NCBI GenBank assembly: GCA_937896505.1
Contig: CALBNP010000194.1
Coordinates: forward strand, 1 to 43,291
Origin: an uncultured Bacteroidales bacterium
Lineage (GTDB): Bacteria; Bacteroidota; Bacteroidia; Bacteroidales; F082
Length of the DNA: 43,291 nt
Direction of reading: 5' to 3'
Below, in pieces: positions 30,375-39,114 of the stretch. The notes under the pieces were generated by a model. That model saw nothing but the letters and a program-made list of their open reading frames with translations, was not told where the DNA came from and made no database searches. Numbering within the stretch: the first letter of the stretch is position 1; each line of letters begins with the position of its first letter. The position numbers and the translations under genes were made by a program.

Positions 30375-31634
30375 ATGGATAGAGAAATTGAACCCAAAAA
30401 GGGATTGCAAGTTGTTTTCAGCAAAAAGGCTTTGCCGTGGTGGATTGGCGGAGTCGTGGCGGCTTTCGTGATTTACCTCATTGCGTGTCCTGATGTGAAG
30501 ACCTTGCGCGTGAATGCCGAGACGATTACGGTCAACACGGTGAAATTCGGCGAGTTTAACGATTACATCCGTGTCAGCGGACAGGTGCAGCCTATGACGA
30601 CCATTCAGTTGAGTCCGCAGGAAGGTGGTCTTGTCGAGCAAATCGTGATGGAGGAAGGCAGCCATGTCAATCAAGGTGATGTCATCGTTGTGTTGAGCAA
30701 TGAAAACCTTGACTTGCAGATTCTTAACTCTGAAGCGGAATTGGCTGAAAAGGAAAACATCTTGCGCAACACCTTGATTTCGATGGAGCAGCAGAAACTC
30801 AGTCTTCAGCAGGAAAGGCTACAGCTGAATGTAGATGTGCGTCGTGCCAAACGCGATTACGACAGCAAGAAAGCGCTTTACAACGACCAACTCATTGCAA
30901 AAGAGGATTTTCTGCAAGCCGAAGAAGATTATCAGTTGGCTTTGGACAAACTGGAATTGGTGAAAAACCGTGCGCGACAGGACAGTCTTTACCGCAGCGT
31001 GGAAATCGAGCAGATGAACGAAAGCCTTGCCAATATGCGCATCAATATGCAGATGATCCGTAAGCGCAAGGACAACCTGAGCATCAAGGCACCGATTGAC
31101 GGCGAATTGGGCTTGTTGGATGTCGTTTTGGGACAATCGGTCGGCGCGGGAACGAAAATCGGACAAATCAACAATCTGGAAAGCTACAAGATTGAGGCAC
31201 AAATAGATGAACATTACATCGACCGTGTGATGACAGGCCTTTCCGCCACTTTCGAACGTCAAGGCGAGACCTTCGATGCCTTGTTGCGCAAGGTTTATCC
31301 TGAGGTTCGTGATGGCAAATTCAAGGCCGATTTCAAGTTCAATGGCGAGCAACCCGAAAACATCCGTTCCGGTCAGACCTATTACCTTAATCTTCAGTTG
31401 GGTCAGCCGACGGAAGGCATTATCATTCCGCGCGGTTCGTTCTACCAGAAGACCGGCGGCAAATGGATTTATGTGGTTTCGGACGATGGCACCAAGGCGA
31501 CGAAACGCGAAATCCGCATCGGGCGGCAAAATCCGCAATATTACGAAGTGTTGGAAGGCCTCAGCGAAGGCGAAAAAGTCATCGTTTCGGGCTACGACAA
31601 TTTTGGGGAAAATGATGTGCTGATAATGAATTAG
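30375..31634 (+). CDS. HlyD/MacA-type periplasmic adaptor (membrane fusion protein)
   Basis: A 419-residue protein with one N-terminal transmembrane helix (about 18-38). A lipoyl/barrel-sandwich half follows (QPMTTIQLSPQEGGLVEQIVMEEGSHVNQGDVI), then a long coiled coil (about 115-235), the second lipoyl half (LSIKAPIDGELGLLDVVLGQSVGAG) and beta-barrel and membrane-proximal domains ending at residue 419. Such adaptors connect inner-membrane ABC permeases to a TolC channel and may stimulate ATPase activity. Neighbours supply all partners. The Lys/Glu-rich cytoplasmic tip (MDREIEPKKG) precedes the helix. The gap from the TolC gene is unusually long and filled with simple repeats. Confidence 0.93.
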   Translation: MDREIEPKKGLQVVFSKKALPWWIGGVVAAFVIYLIACPDVKTLRVNAETITVNTVKFGEFNDYIRVSGQVQPMTTIQLSPQEGGLVEQIVMEEGSHVNQGDVIVVLSNENLDLQILNSEAELAEKENILRNTLISMEQQKLSLQQERLQLNVDVRRAKRDYDSKKALYNDQLIAKEDFLQAEEDYQLALDKLELVKNRARQDSLYRSVEIEQMNESLANMRINMQMIRKRKDNLSIKAPIDGELGLLDVVLGQSVGAGTKIGQINNLESYKIEAQIDEHYIDRVMTGLSATFERQGETFDALLRKVYPEVRDGKFKADFKFNGEQPENIRSGQTYYLNLQLGQPTEGIIIPRGSFYQKTGGKWIYVVSDDGTKATKREIRIGRQNPQYYEVLEGLSEGEKVIVSGYDNFGENDVLIMN

Positions 31635-31780
31635 GTCACGAGGTCACGGGATCACGAGGTCACGGGATCGCGAGAGCACGAGAACCGCAAACATCCCGCA
31701 ATTTCGCGACCCCGAAGCCCCGAAGCCTCGAAATCAAACAAATAAACAATTAAACAACAAACAAATAAACAACATTCATC
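31635..31780. repeat. Low-complexity spacer before the first permease gene
   Basis: A short degenerate repeat of GGTCACGAGGTCACGGGATC type (about 31633-31680) is followed by CCCGAAGCCCCGAAGCC and then an A-rich run built from AAACAAATAAACAA (about 31734-31772). No promoter box or gene is visible. Confidence 0.6.
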
Positions 31781-34111
31781 ATGCGTTCATTCATCAGATT
31801 CATTAGCCGAAACAAGCTCTACAGCGCCATCGAAGCGGTGGGCTTGAGCGTTTCGTTGGCTTTCCTCATCATCATTTTCTGCAATGTGATGGAACAGATG
31901 GGCATTCCGCGCGAGAATCCCGACTACAAAAACATCTATGCTTTGGGCAGGGACGAAAGTCTTTCCATCAGTTACGGGACGAAAGACGCTTTGGAAGACA
32001 AGATTCCAGAGATTGAAAAAATAAGCCGTTTTGCATCGCTGCAAAATTTGTTCATCGAAGCCAAAGACTTGAAAATCAGGGAAAACATTTTAGCTTGCGA
32101 CCGCGAGTATTTCGACTTATTTCCTGTCAAATTCATCAGTGGCGAGGCCGATATGATTGATAACGACGGCTGCGCTTTCGTTTCGCAAAAACTGGCAAAC
32201 AGCATCGATACGGAAGAAATCGTCGGCACAAAGCTGATGGTCGCTGATCAGGAATATGTCATTGCGGGCGTGATTTCGGATTTCCAAAACACTTTGCTGC
32301 CCGATGCCGATGTGGCGGTCGAAATATCCAAATTCAATGTGATGAAAGATGAAATCGACAATCCTTACAACTATTTTGGCCGCACTTTCACTTTTGCGAA
32401 AATCAGTCCGAATGTCGATTTGGAAGATGTGAAAAACAAGATTGATGCCGCTTACGAAATGAGATATGGATCGTTTCATTCCACAATGTTTGAGGAAGCG
32501 ACACTTGTCCGTTTGGACGATGTGTATTTCTCAAACCATCATGCATACGGATTGCGCAAAGGCGATAAATCAATGATGAACAACCTGCTGGCTGTCGGGT
32601 TACTGCTTTTGGTTTCGGCTATCATCAACTACATCAATCTGACTGTCGCACTCACGGGGAAGCGTTCAAAGGAAATGGCTTCGCGGCGTCTGGTCGGGGC
32701 GCAGAAAACTGACATTATCGGGAAATATCTTGTCGAGTCGTTTGCGTTTACATTCGTGTGTTTCCTCATCGGTTTGGGACTCGCTTACCTGATTTTGCCC
32801 TTGATTAACCAATTGTTAGATGCATCGTTACCAATCCGCATTTCATTGTCGTTCAAATATTTATGCAGCTATCTGTTGATAATTTCCATAGTTTCTTTTT
32901 TGGCTGGCATTATGCCCGCATTGCTCATTTCGAAAGCGCGTCCGATTGATGTCGTGAAGGGACAAATCAGGCTGCACAACAAGATGATCGCTTCGAAAGT
33001 GTTCATCGTCATTCAGAATGCAATGACTATCGTACTGATTTCGTTGGTGTTGACCATGGAATTGCAGATGCGCCACCTGCAAAACAAAGATGTGGGTTGC
33101 CGCACTCATGATTTGTATTTCTTGGACGCCAGTTTCACGCTCAATCTTTCGCATTTGGAGGCTTTGGCCAACGACTTGCAGGCTTTACCTTGCGTTTCGC
33201 GTTTCGGAACAACAATGGGCGTTCCGACTGATATTCCGAATATCACATATTGCGGTCGTTTGAATGACAAAGATAAATATGTAGCATTAATGACTTGTGA
33301 TTCAGTTGCTTTAGACATGCTTGAGATACCAATTTTGAATACCTTCGGCGAGAAAAAAAGCAATAGCTGTTATATGACGGAAAGCACGGTTGCGGAATTT
33401 ACAGGTTTGCCCAAAGGCGAAATCAATGTGGATTCGATTATGAAATGGCAGCAACACAATTTCAGAAAAGAGATTTGCGGTGTTGTCGGCGATTTTATGA
33501 TTAAGAATGTCTTGTGCAAGGAGAGCTTCGGAATGGTTGTCCTTGCTGACTATAATTATAATAGTGGTTTCCTTATGGAAATAAAAGGCGACCACAAGGA
33601 AGCGAAGGAAGCTATTAATGCATTGTATAAGAAGTATATAGAAGAAGCGCAAGGGGTGTATATTGGCCCTGCTTGCAATGGTTTCCTTGACGACATCGTA
33701 ATCCAATGTTTGGAAAAACCGCGTCGGGAAATGCGCCTGATGGAACTTTTCATGCTCATTTCGGTCATTCTTTCCTTGCTGGGTTTGGTGGCCATGAGTA
33801 CGCATTTCGCGTCGGAGCGTGAAAAGACCATTGCCATCCGCAAGATTTTCGGTGGCACAATGGAAAGCGAAGTCCGCAAAAACCTGCGCGATTACGTTAT
33901 CATCATTTTGATTGCCAACGTGATAGCCATTCCGATTGGCGAATGGCTTTGCGGAAAATATCTGGAAGATTTCGCCTACAGAATCGACCTTCATCCTTGG
34001 ATATTCATCGTTACCGTCTTGATTTCCTTTGCGATAGCCATTGGCTCGGTGTTGTGGCAAATCGTCTCGGTGGCGAAGGTCAATCCAGCGGAGGCGTTAA
34101 AGAAGGAGTAG
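31781..34111 (+). CDS. ABC exporter permease (FtsX/MacB type), first of two
   Basis: A 776-residue permease of the Bacteroidota double-FtsX kind. It has an N-terminal helix (about 13-33) and a MacB_PCD-like periplasmic domain (40-260). A first FtsX domain follows (about 265-420, with NNLLAVGLLLLVSAIINYINLTVALTGKRSKEMASRRLVGA), then a second periplasmic domain (430-640) and a C-terminal FtsX domain (about 650-776) that carries EKTIAIRKIFGGT and ends in VNPAEALKKE. The motifs R-R-L-V-G-A and I-R-K-I-F-G-G are the coupling helices expected to touch the ATPase. It probably forms a heterodimer with the other permease in the cluster. Substrate unknown; relatives export peptides, lipids or antimicrobials. 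Confidence 0.9.
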   Translation: MRSFIRFISRNKLYSAIEAVGLSVSLAFLIIIFCNVMEQMGIPRENPDYKNIYALGRDESLSISYGTKDALEDKIPEIEKISRFASLQNLFIEAKDLKIRENILACDREYFDLFPVKFISGEADMIDNDGCAFVSQKLANSIDTEEIVGTKLMVADQEYVIAGVISDFQNTLLPDADVAVEISKFNVMKDEIDNPYNYFGRTFTFAKISPNVDLEDVKNKIDAAYEMRYGSFHSTMFEEATLVRLDDVYFSNHHAYGLRKGDKSMMNNLLAVGLLLLVSAIINYINLTVALTGKRSKEMASRRLVGAQKTDIIGKYLVESFAFTFVCFLIGLGLAYLILPLINQLLDASLPIRISLSFKYLCSYLLIISIVSFLAGIMPALLISKARPIDVVKGQIRLHNKMIASKVFIVIQNAMTIVLISLVLTMELQMRHLQNKDVGCRTHDLYFLDASFTLNLSHLEALANDLQALPCVSRFGTTMGVPTDIPNITYCGRLNDKDKYVALMTCDSVALDMLEIPILNTFGEKKSNSCYMTESTVAEFTGLPKGEINVDSIMKWQQHNFRKEICGVVGDFMIKNVLCKESFGMVVLADYNYNSGFLMEIKGDHKEAKEAINALYKKYIEEAQGVYIGPACNGFLDDIVIQCLEKPRREMRLMELFMLISVILSLLGLVAMSTHFASEREKTIAIRKIFGGTMESEVRKNLRDYVIIILIANVIAIPIGEWLCGKYLEDFAYRIDLHPWIFIVTVLISFAIAIGSVLWQIVSVAKVNPAEALKKE

Positions 34112-34374
34112 AGAGCTAAGTTTTAAATCAATAATAAGTGTCTTTTATGTCAAGAATTAAAGAATTTGAGAATTTTATGGACGCAAACCTACTTGAAGTT
34201 GGTGCTTCGCACAAGAAAGAGAGAATTGTGCAATTGTCCGAATTTGGCTCTCAAATTCCAATGTGCGCTTGCGCACGGAACTTCAGTAGCACGCTGTCCG
34301 ATTTCTTTAATTCTCAAATTCTTGAAAAAGAAAATAATAACTCAAATAAATAAACAACAAAACAATTCAACATC
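34112..34374. other. Spacer with a structured element between permease and ATPase genes
   Basis: Most of this 263-nt gap is the inverted-repeat element at 34150-34325. The rest is an A-rich lead-in (34330-34372) to the ATPase gene. Short open frames across it are translations of the element and I do not count them as genes. Confidence 0.6.
34150..34325. mobile_element. MITE-like element / structured RNA with TCAAGAATT ends
   Basis: TCAAGAATT (34150-34158) pairs with AATTCTTGA (34317-34325), and TGAGAATT (34167-34174) with AATTCTCA (34309-34316), leaving an 8-nt bulge. Inside, CTACTTGAAGTT (34189-34200) pairs with AACTTCAGTAG (34279-34289). Within that arm are a GTGC(TTC)GCAC hairpin (34202-34212), a GAGAG/CTCTC stem and a GTGCG-CTTG-CGCAC hairpin (34263-34276). 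The ends match those of the element at 20889-21061, and the CUUG hairpin region resembles the tip of the hairpin at 8947-9057. Confidence 0.55.
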
Positions 34375-35055
34375 ATGATTAACGTATCAAATTTAAGCAA
34401 GATCTTCCGCACGGAAGAAATCGAAACGACAGCCTTGAACGGCGTATCATTTGAAATCAAAGACGGCGAGTTTGTCGCCATCATGGGGCCTTCGGGCTGC
34501 GGCAAATCAACGCTGCTCAACATCCTCGGCCTTTTGGACAACCCGACGGAAGGCTCTTACGAACTTTTAGGCGAGGAAGTCGGAAAACTCAAGGAAAAGG
34601 ACCGCACCAAGTTCCGCAAGGGCAACATCGGTTTCGTGTTCCAGAGTTTCAACCTGATTGACGAACTCGATGTGTATGAGAACATTGAACTGCCTTTGCG
34701 TTACATGAACATCGGCGCCACCGAGCGCAAGGAAAGGGTGGCCGAAATGATGAAACGCATGAGCATCACGCACCGCGCCAAGCATTTCCCGCAGCAGCTC
34801 TCGGGCGGTCAGCAGCAGCGCGTGGCCATTGCCCGTGCCTGTGTCAGCAACCCGAAACTGATTCTTGCCGACGAACCTACGGGTAACCTCGACTCGAAAA
34901 ACGGCAGGGAGGTGATGAACCTGCTGAAAGAACTGAACGGCGAAGGCACCACCATCGTCATGGTGACGCACTCGCAGAAGGATGCCGCCATCGCCGACCG
35001 CATCATCAACCTGTTCGATGGACAGATTGTGAAGGATGAGGTTGATTTGCTGTGA
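34375..35055 (+). CDS. ABC exporter ATPase (MacB/LolD type)
   Basis: A 226-residue nucleotide-binding protein of the MacB/LolD subfamily. Walker A is GPSGCGKST (38-46), the Q-loop is VFQSFNL, the signature is LSGGQQQR (about 142-149), Walker B is LILADEPTGNLD (about 161-172), and the switch His lies in MVTHSQ. Dimers hydrolyse ATP in the cytoplasm and drive FtsX-type permeases that push substrates from the periplasmic side through an adaptor and TolC. It sits between the two permease genes, 23 nt before the second. All catalytic motifs are intact. Confidence 0.96.
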   Translation: MINVSNLSKIFRTEEIETTALNGVSFEIKDGEFVAIMGPSGCGKSTLLNILGLLDNPTEGSYELLGEEVGKLKEKDRTKFRKGNIGFVFQSFNLIDELDVYENIELPLRYMNIGATERKERVAEMMKRMSITHRAKHFPQQLSGGQQQRVAIARACVSNPKLILADEPTGNLDSKNGREVMNLLKELNGEGTTIVMVTHSQKDAAIADRIINLFDGQIVKDEVDLL

Positions 35056-35078
35056 TTTTGACCAATAAAATAACCCTT

Positions 35079-37505
35079 ATGATTATCAAGAATTTCATAA
35101 CGACATTGAAACGTTTCACGGCCTCATCGGTGTTGAATGTCATCGGGTTGGCGGTGGCGTTTGCTACGGCGTATCTCATCCTCGTTCAGGTGCGCCACGA
35201 TTTCACTTTCAACAAATCCGTCCCTGATGGCGAGCGTGTCTTTTATTTGGAAATGGACGGCTCTATGGCCGGGATGGGGAAGTTCCAGTCAAGGCTGCCA
35301 CGACCGTTAGGCAATTCCATTTGCAATGACAATCCGACCGTTGAGGACTTCGGCGTGATACCGGCAGGCATCTCCGAACTGATTTCGGGTTTTGGCACTG
35401 ATGCCATTCTCGTTCATAACGCCGAAACAGATTCGTATGATAAGGTTAAAATTAAGGTTTTGGGATGGGGTGTAACATGTAAAGCCGCCGAAATACTTGG
35501 TGTTCAGCTCGTTAAAGGCGATTTGTCTAAAGCGACTGAGGCTTTCGTCATCACGGAGTCGGCGGCAAAGCGTCTCGGCTTGGATGTCGGCGATGTCTTT
35601 TGTTTTGGCGACGAATGGGGCAAAGGTCAGAATTCAATCACTGCCATAGTGACCGACTTTCCGAAAAACAGCGACTGGGAGGATATTGAGTTGTTTCATG
35701 ATATTGGCGAACAGAGCATTGACAGCCAGAGCGAATGGAGCTTCAATCATCTCGTCAAACTGCATTCCGCCGATGATGTGCAGCAGTTTTTGGAAGTCGC
35801 AAAGATGAGGGCAAGGGAATATTTTCTTGATAGTGATATGGACATTCCTGATGATATTCAAAGGCAAACGGAAGGTATGATAAATAGCGTCAGGCTGATT
35901 TCCATTTACGACACCTATTTCGCCAACGAGAGCACGACTGGGCACAAAGGCAGCAAGTCAACGGCAACCGCGCTTTTGATGATTGCTATCTTGATGATTG
36001 TCATTGCCTTCATCAACTTCGTCAATTTTTTTATGGCTATGGTGCCGCAGCGCGTCCGTGGCGTGAATACGCATCGTGTTTATGGCTGCTCGGTGGTCAA
36101 AATGAGGCTGAATTTCATTTTCGAGGCCGTCGGTCTGGTGCTCATCGGATTGATTTTCGCCGCATTGATTGTGCTTTCGCTAAAGAGTTCATTCATAGCT
36201 AATTACATTTCCACTTCCATTGCGCTTGCCGATAATTTTGTGATTATCGCCGCCGTCGTTGGTGTAGGTTTGCTTTTTGCCGTCGTCGCGAGCCTTTATC
36301 CAGCGCATTACATCACGTCGTTTCCTTTGGCTCTGACTTCAAAAGGCGGTTTCGGCGCATCGAAATCAGGTCAACGTTTGCGCATGACTTTGGTCGGTGT
36401 GCAGTTCGTTATTTCTATTGCGCTGATAATCAGTGCGTCGTTTGTTAAGTTGCAGCACGACTATATGATGGGCTACGATATGGGGTTTGATAAAGAGCAA
36501 CTGCTGACTGGAGAAATGCCGATTACAATGGTCGGCAGTTTCGATGACAGGGAGACTTTTGCTTCAGAATTGAAAAAGAATCCGCAGATTGTCGATGTCA
36601 CCTTTGCAAATGGAAGCCTGATTGCCGAACAACGTATGAGTTGGGGACTTTGGTTTCATGAAAAATCCATCAGCTTCCAATGCTATCCTGTCGCTTATAA
36701 CTTCTTGGATTTTATGAAGATAGAGATGGCTGAAGGCTCCTATTTTTCCAAAGCCGATGAACTCGATACGATGGGCGTTTTCATCTTCAATGAAAAGGCG
36801 AGGGAACAATACGAAATGACTTTGGAAGACAAAGTTGGAGGACATAATGGCGAAACACGCATTGCCGGATTTTGCAAGAACTTCAATTTCAAGCCTTTGC
36901 AATACGAAACGGAACCATTTGCCTTCTATGTTTTCGGCCCAAATTCGTGGAATGTGCTATCGCATGTCTATATCCGCACCGCATCAAATGCCAATATCAA
37001 GGAAGTTATTGATTATGTGAAAGATAAAATTGTCGAAATGTCGCCGAATATCAATCACGAAGGCCTTGATATAGATTTCTTCGACAAGGAATTGGGCCGT
37101 CAATATAGACAAGAACAGAAACTTGCCACTTTGGTGACGGTCTTCTCCCTGATTTCCATTCTCATTTCGTTGATTGGCGTGTTTGGCTTGGTGCTTTTCG
37201 AGACACAATACCGCCGCAAGGAAATCGGTTTGCGCCGTGTGCAAGGTGCCAGCATCAAGGACATCTTGCTCTTGTTCAACCGCAAATTCATCTATATCGT
37301 CTTGATTTGCTTTGCGATAGCCGTCCCGATTGCCTATTTCGTCATCAGACGCTATTTTGAAGGCTTCGCCTATCACACGCGCCTGTATTGTTGGGTTTTC
37401 GTCATGGCGTTGTTGGTGGTTTTGGCCATTACGCTGGCCGTCGTCACCTTGCGTTCGCTGCGAGCCGCGACGGAAAATCCAGTGAAATCGATTCGGACGG
37501 AATAA
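35079..37505 (+). CDS. ABC exporter permease (FtsX/MacB type), second of two
   Basis: The start is set at ATG 35079 (MIIKNFITTLKRFTASSVLN), giving 808 residues. The GTG at 35052 would overlap the ATPase stop and is less likely. The layout matches the first permease: N-terminal helix, MacB_PCD-like domain, FtsX domain near 300-440 (MIAILMIVIAFINFVNFFMAMVPQRVRGVNTHRVYGCS), second periplasmic domain and a C-terminal FtsX domain. The latter has RRKEIGLRRVQGASIKDI and ends NPVKSIRTE. Sequence similarity to the first permease is low, so the pair is probably a heterodimer. It appears to be the last gene of the exporter operon, followed by GACGT palindromes that could stop transcription. Confidence 0.9.
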   Translation: MIIKNFITTLKRFTASSVLNVIGLAVAFATAYLILVQVRHDFTFNKSVPDGERVFYLEMDGSMAGMGKFQSRLPRPLGNSICNDNPTVEDFGVIPAGISELISGFGTDAILVHNAETDSYDKVKIKVLGWGVTCKAAEILGVQLVKGDLSKATEAFVITESAAKRLGLDVGDVFCFGDEWGKGQNSITAIVTDFPKNSDWEDIELFHDIGEQSIDSQSEWSFNHLVKLHSADDVQQFLEVAKMRAREYFLDSDMDIPDDIQRQTEGMINSVRLISIYDTYFANESTTGHKGSKSTATALLMIAILMIVIAFINFVNFFMAMVPQRVRGVNTHRVYGCSVVKMRLNFIFEAVGLVLIGLIFAALIVLSLKSSFIANYISTSIALADNFVIIAAVVGVGLLFAVVASLYPAHYITSFPLALTSKGGFGASKSGQRLRMTLVGVQFVISIALIISASFVKLQHDYMMGYDMGFDKEQLLTGEMPITMVGSFDDRETFASELKKNPQIVDVTFANGSLIAEQRMSWGLWFHEKSISFQCYPVAYNFLDFMKIEMAEGSYFSKADELDTMGVFIFNEKAREQYEMTLEDKVGGHNGETRIAGFCKNFNFKPLQYETEPFAFYVFGPNSWNVLSHVYIRTASNANIKEVIDYVKDKIVEMSPNINHEGLDIDFFDKELGRQYRQEQKLATLVTVFSLISILISLIGVFGLVLFETQYRRKEIGLRRVQGASIKDILLLFNRKFIYIVLICFAIAVPIAYFVIRRYFEGFAYHTRLYCWVFVMALLVVLAITLAVVTLRSLRAATENPVKSIRTE

Positions 37506-37508
37506 CTG

Positions 37509-37580
37509 TAGAGACGTTGCGTGCAACGTCTCTATTTTGAGAAAATTTTCAATCAAAGAGACGTAGCACGCTACGTCTCT
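37509..37580. repeat. Pair of AGAGACGT palindromes
   Basis: TAGAGACGTTGC-GT-GCAACGTCTCTA (37509-37534) and AGAGACGTAGC-AC-GCTACGTCTCT (37557-37580) are two perfect palindromes sharing the outer AGAGACGT, while the inner bases differ but stay complementary. They follow the second permease gene directly. I recall similar sequences as dispersed repeats in this phylum. The first could also act as a weak terminator. Confidence 0.65.
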
Positions 37581-37676
37581 ACGGATGGGGAAAACGATGC
37601 CAAGTGCCACAACGAAAATCGGCCAAGTGCCACAACAAAAATTGGCCAAGTGCCATAACAAAATATTGTTAAATAT
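37576..37676 (+). repeat. Leader module copy 1 with three 23-bp repeats
   Basis: It begins TCTCTACGGATGGGGAAAA, then three 23-bp units of GGCCAAGTGCCACAACGAAA type (37598-37620, 37621-37643, 37644-37666), ending TTAAATA. A second copy in the same orientation lies at 39013-39114 with roughly five of six positions identical. Copy 1 precedes the ATPase gene and copy 2 precedes the Fic gene. The units contain GGCCAAGTGCC, and where two units join a TTGGCCAA palindrome can form. Confidence 0.8.
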
Positions 37677-37698
37677 TTGATAATTAAAATAATTAGTG

Positions 37699-37706
37699 TA
37701 ATTTTG
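37699..37706 (+). promoter_or_regulatory. -7 promoter box of the DUF4143 ATPase gene
   Basis: TAATTTTG matches TAnnTTTG. The surrounding 20 bases (37691-37710) are identical to 39285-39304 in front of the Fic gene. Expected start near 37713, leader about 18 nt. Confidence 0.65.
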
Positions 37707-37730
37707 CAGCCGAATAAAAATCGATGAAAA

Positions 37731-39008
37731 ATGATTGCGTATAGACGGCGAATTGCAGATGTTTTGCTAAGTGAAAAATTAGAGGCGATGGGAGCAGTTT
37801 TGATAGAAGGTCCAAAGTATTGCGGCAAGACGACTACGGCTCTTCAACAGGCAAAAAGCGTGTTGTTCATGGCCGACCCAGAGAAAAAAGAGCAGAACAT
37901 TACACTTGTTACCACAAATATCAGCAAACTGTTGAGTGGTGACGCACCAAGGCTGATTGACGAATGGCAGATTGCGCCGAAATTATGGGATGCAGTCCGC
38001 TTTGAGGTTGATAAACGTGGCGAAGATGGGCAATTCATTTTGACGGGTTCGGCAGTTCCGCCGTCAAATGACGACATTTTCCATACGGGAACGGGACGCT
38101 TTTCATGGCTTACCATGCGCACGATGAGTCTTTGGGAATCAGGCGATTCGAGTGGCGATGTGAGCCTTGCCGCGCTCTTTAAAAATCCATCGTCAATCGA
38201 CGGCGCTTCTTCTGTAGACATCAACCGGCTTGCTTTCTTGATTTGCCGAGGCGGATGGCCGCAAGCCACTCAGAAAAAGAGCGTTAAGGCTGCGCTGATG
38301 CAAGCAAAGGAATATTATAAGGCGGTTACACGTTCCGACATTTCGCGTGTCGATGGCGTTGCGCGTGATCCGCAACGCGCCGAGCGGCTGATGAAATCGT
38401 ATGCACGGCTTCAGGGTGCGCAAGCTCCTGTCGGAACTATTTTGGCCGACATGAAGGTGAATGATGAAGATACATTGAATGAGAATACTATCTATTCGTA
38501 TATCAACGCTTTAAAGAAAATCTTCGTGATTGAAGATGTCCCTGCATGGAATCCGAATCTGCGTTCAAAAACGGCAATACGCACAAGCGACACACGCTAT
38601 TTCACCGACCCTTCCATTGCAACGGCATCTTTGGGTCTTGGCCCGGAAGACTTGTTGGATGATTTGGAAACCATGGGACTTATGTTTGAAACAATGTGTA
38701 TCAGGGATTTGCGTGTTTATGCCGATGCTATTGATGGAACTGTCTATCATTATCGCGACAAGTCAGGGCTGGAGTGCGACGCCGTCATTCATAAGAGAAA
38801 CGGAACATACGGATTGGTTGAAATTAAACTTGGCGGTGATGCAAACATCAGCGAAGGAGCAAAGAATCTGCTACGGCTATCTGAAAAAATTGACACGGAA
38901 CGCATGAAAAAGCCGAGTTTTCTAATGATTCTCACTGGTGTCGGCGATTATGCCTACCGCAGAACTGATGGCGTTTTGGTCGTCCCGATAGGGTGTTTGA
39001 AAGATTAG
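37731..39008 (+). CDS. AAA ATPase with DUF4143-type C-terminus (AAA_14/DUF4143)
   Basis: A 425-residue protein. The N-terminal P-loop domain has Walker A GPKYCGKTT (27-35), Walker B-like PRLIDEW (73-79) and a sensor-like FILTGS (about 103-108). A helical middle (about 180-270) includes SRVDGVARDPQRAERLMKSYAR. The C-terminal part (about 280-425) is the DUF4143 region. It contains a PD-(D/E)xK-like nuclease core: D350 in LECDAVI, and E364-I-K366 in VEIKLG. Proteins of this type are widespread in anaerobes, often mobile and without known function. The gene lies between the exporter and its regulators, preceded by a repeat module it shares with the Fic gene. It lacks any functional link to the exporter that I can see. 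Confidence 0.88.
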   Translation: MIAYRRRIADVLLSEKLEAMGAVLIEGPKYCGKTTTALQQAKSVLFMADPEKKEQNITLVTTNISKLLSGDAPRLIDEWQIAPKLWDAVRFEVDKRGEDGQFILTGSAVPPSNDDIFHTGTGRFSWLTMRTMSLWESGDSSGDVSLAALFKNPSSIDGASSVDINRLAFLICRGGWPQATQKKSVKAALMQAKEYYKAVTRSDISRVDGVARDPQRAERLMKSYARLQGAQAPVGTILADMKVNDEDTLNENTIYSYINALKKIFVIEDVPAWNPNLRSKTAIRTSDTRYFTDPSIATASLGLGPEDLLDDLETMGLMFETMCIRDLRVYADAIDGTVYHYRDKSGLECDAVIHKRNGTYGLVEIKLGGDANISEGAKNLLRLSEKIDTERMKKPSFLMILTGVGDYAYRRTDGVLVVPIGCLKD

Positions 39009-39012
39009 GATT

Positions 39013-39114
39013 TCTCTACAGATGGGGAAAAATGCGATGCCAACTGCCATAACGAAAATCGGCCAACTGTCATAACGAAAATCGGCCAAGTGCCACAATG
39101 AAATTGCATTAAAT
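39013..39114 (+). repeat. Leader module copy 2 with three 23-bp repeats
   Basis: It begins TCTCTACAGATGGGGAAAA and continues with 23-bp units at 39038-39060, 39061-39083 and 39084-39106, ending TTAAATA. Differences from copy 1 are mostly single substitutions (AAGTGCC to AACTGCC, CACAAC to CATAAC), so the copies are old rather than a recent duplication. Confidence 0.8.

Noticed and set aside
34138..34378. Short plus-strand open frames of about 70 residues between permease and ATPase genes
   Set aside because: They run across the inverted-repeat element and their sequence is dictated by its arms.
35052..35078. GTG start for the second permease overlapping the ATPase stop
   Set aside because: The ATG at 35079 gives a normal N-terminus directly before the first membrane helix. 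The extra nine residues look like untranslated spacer.
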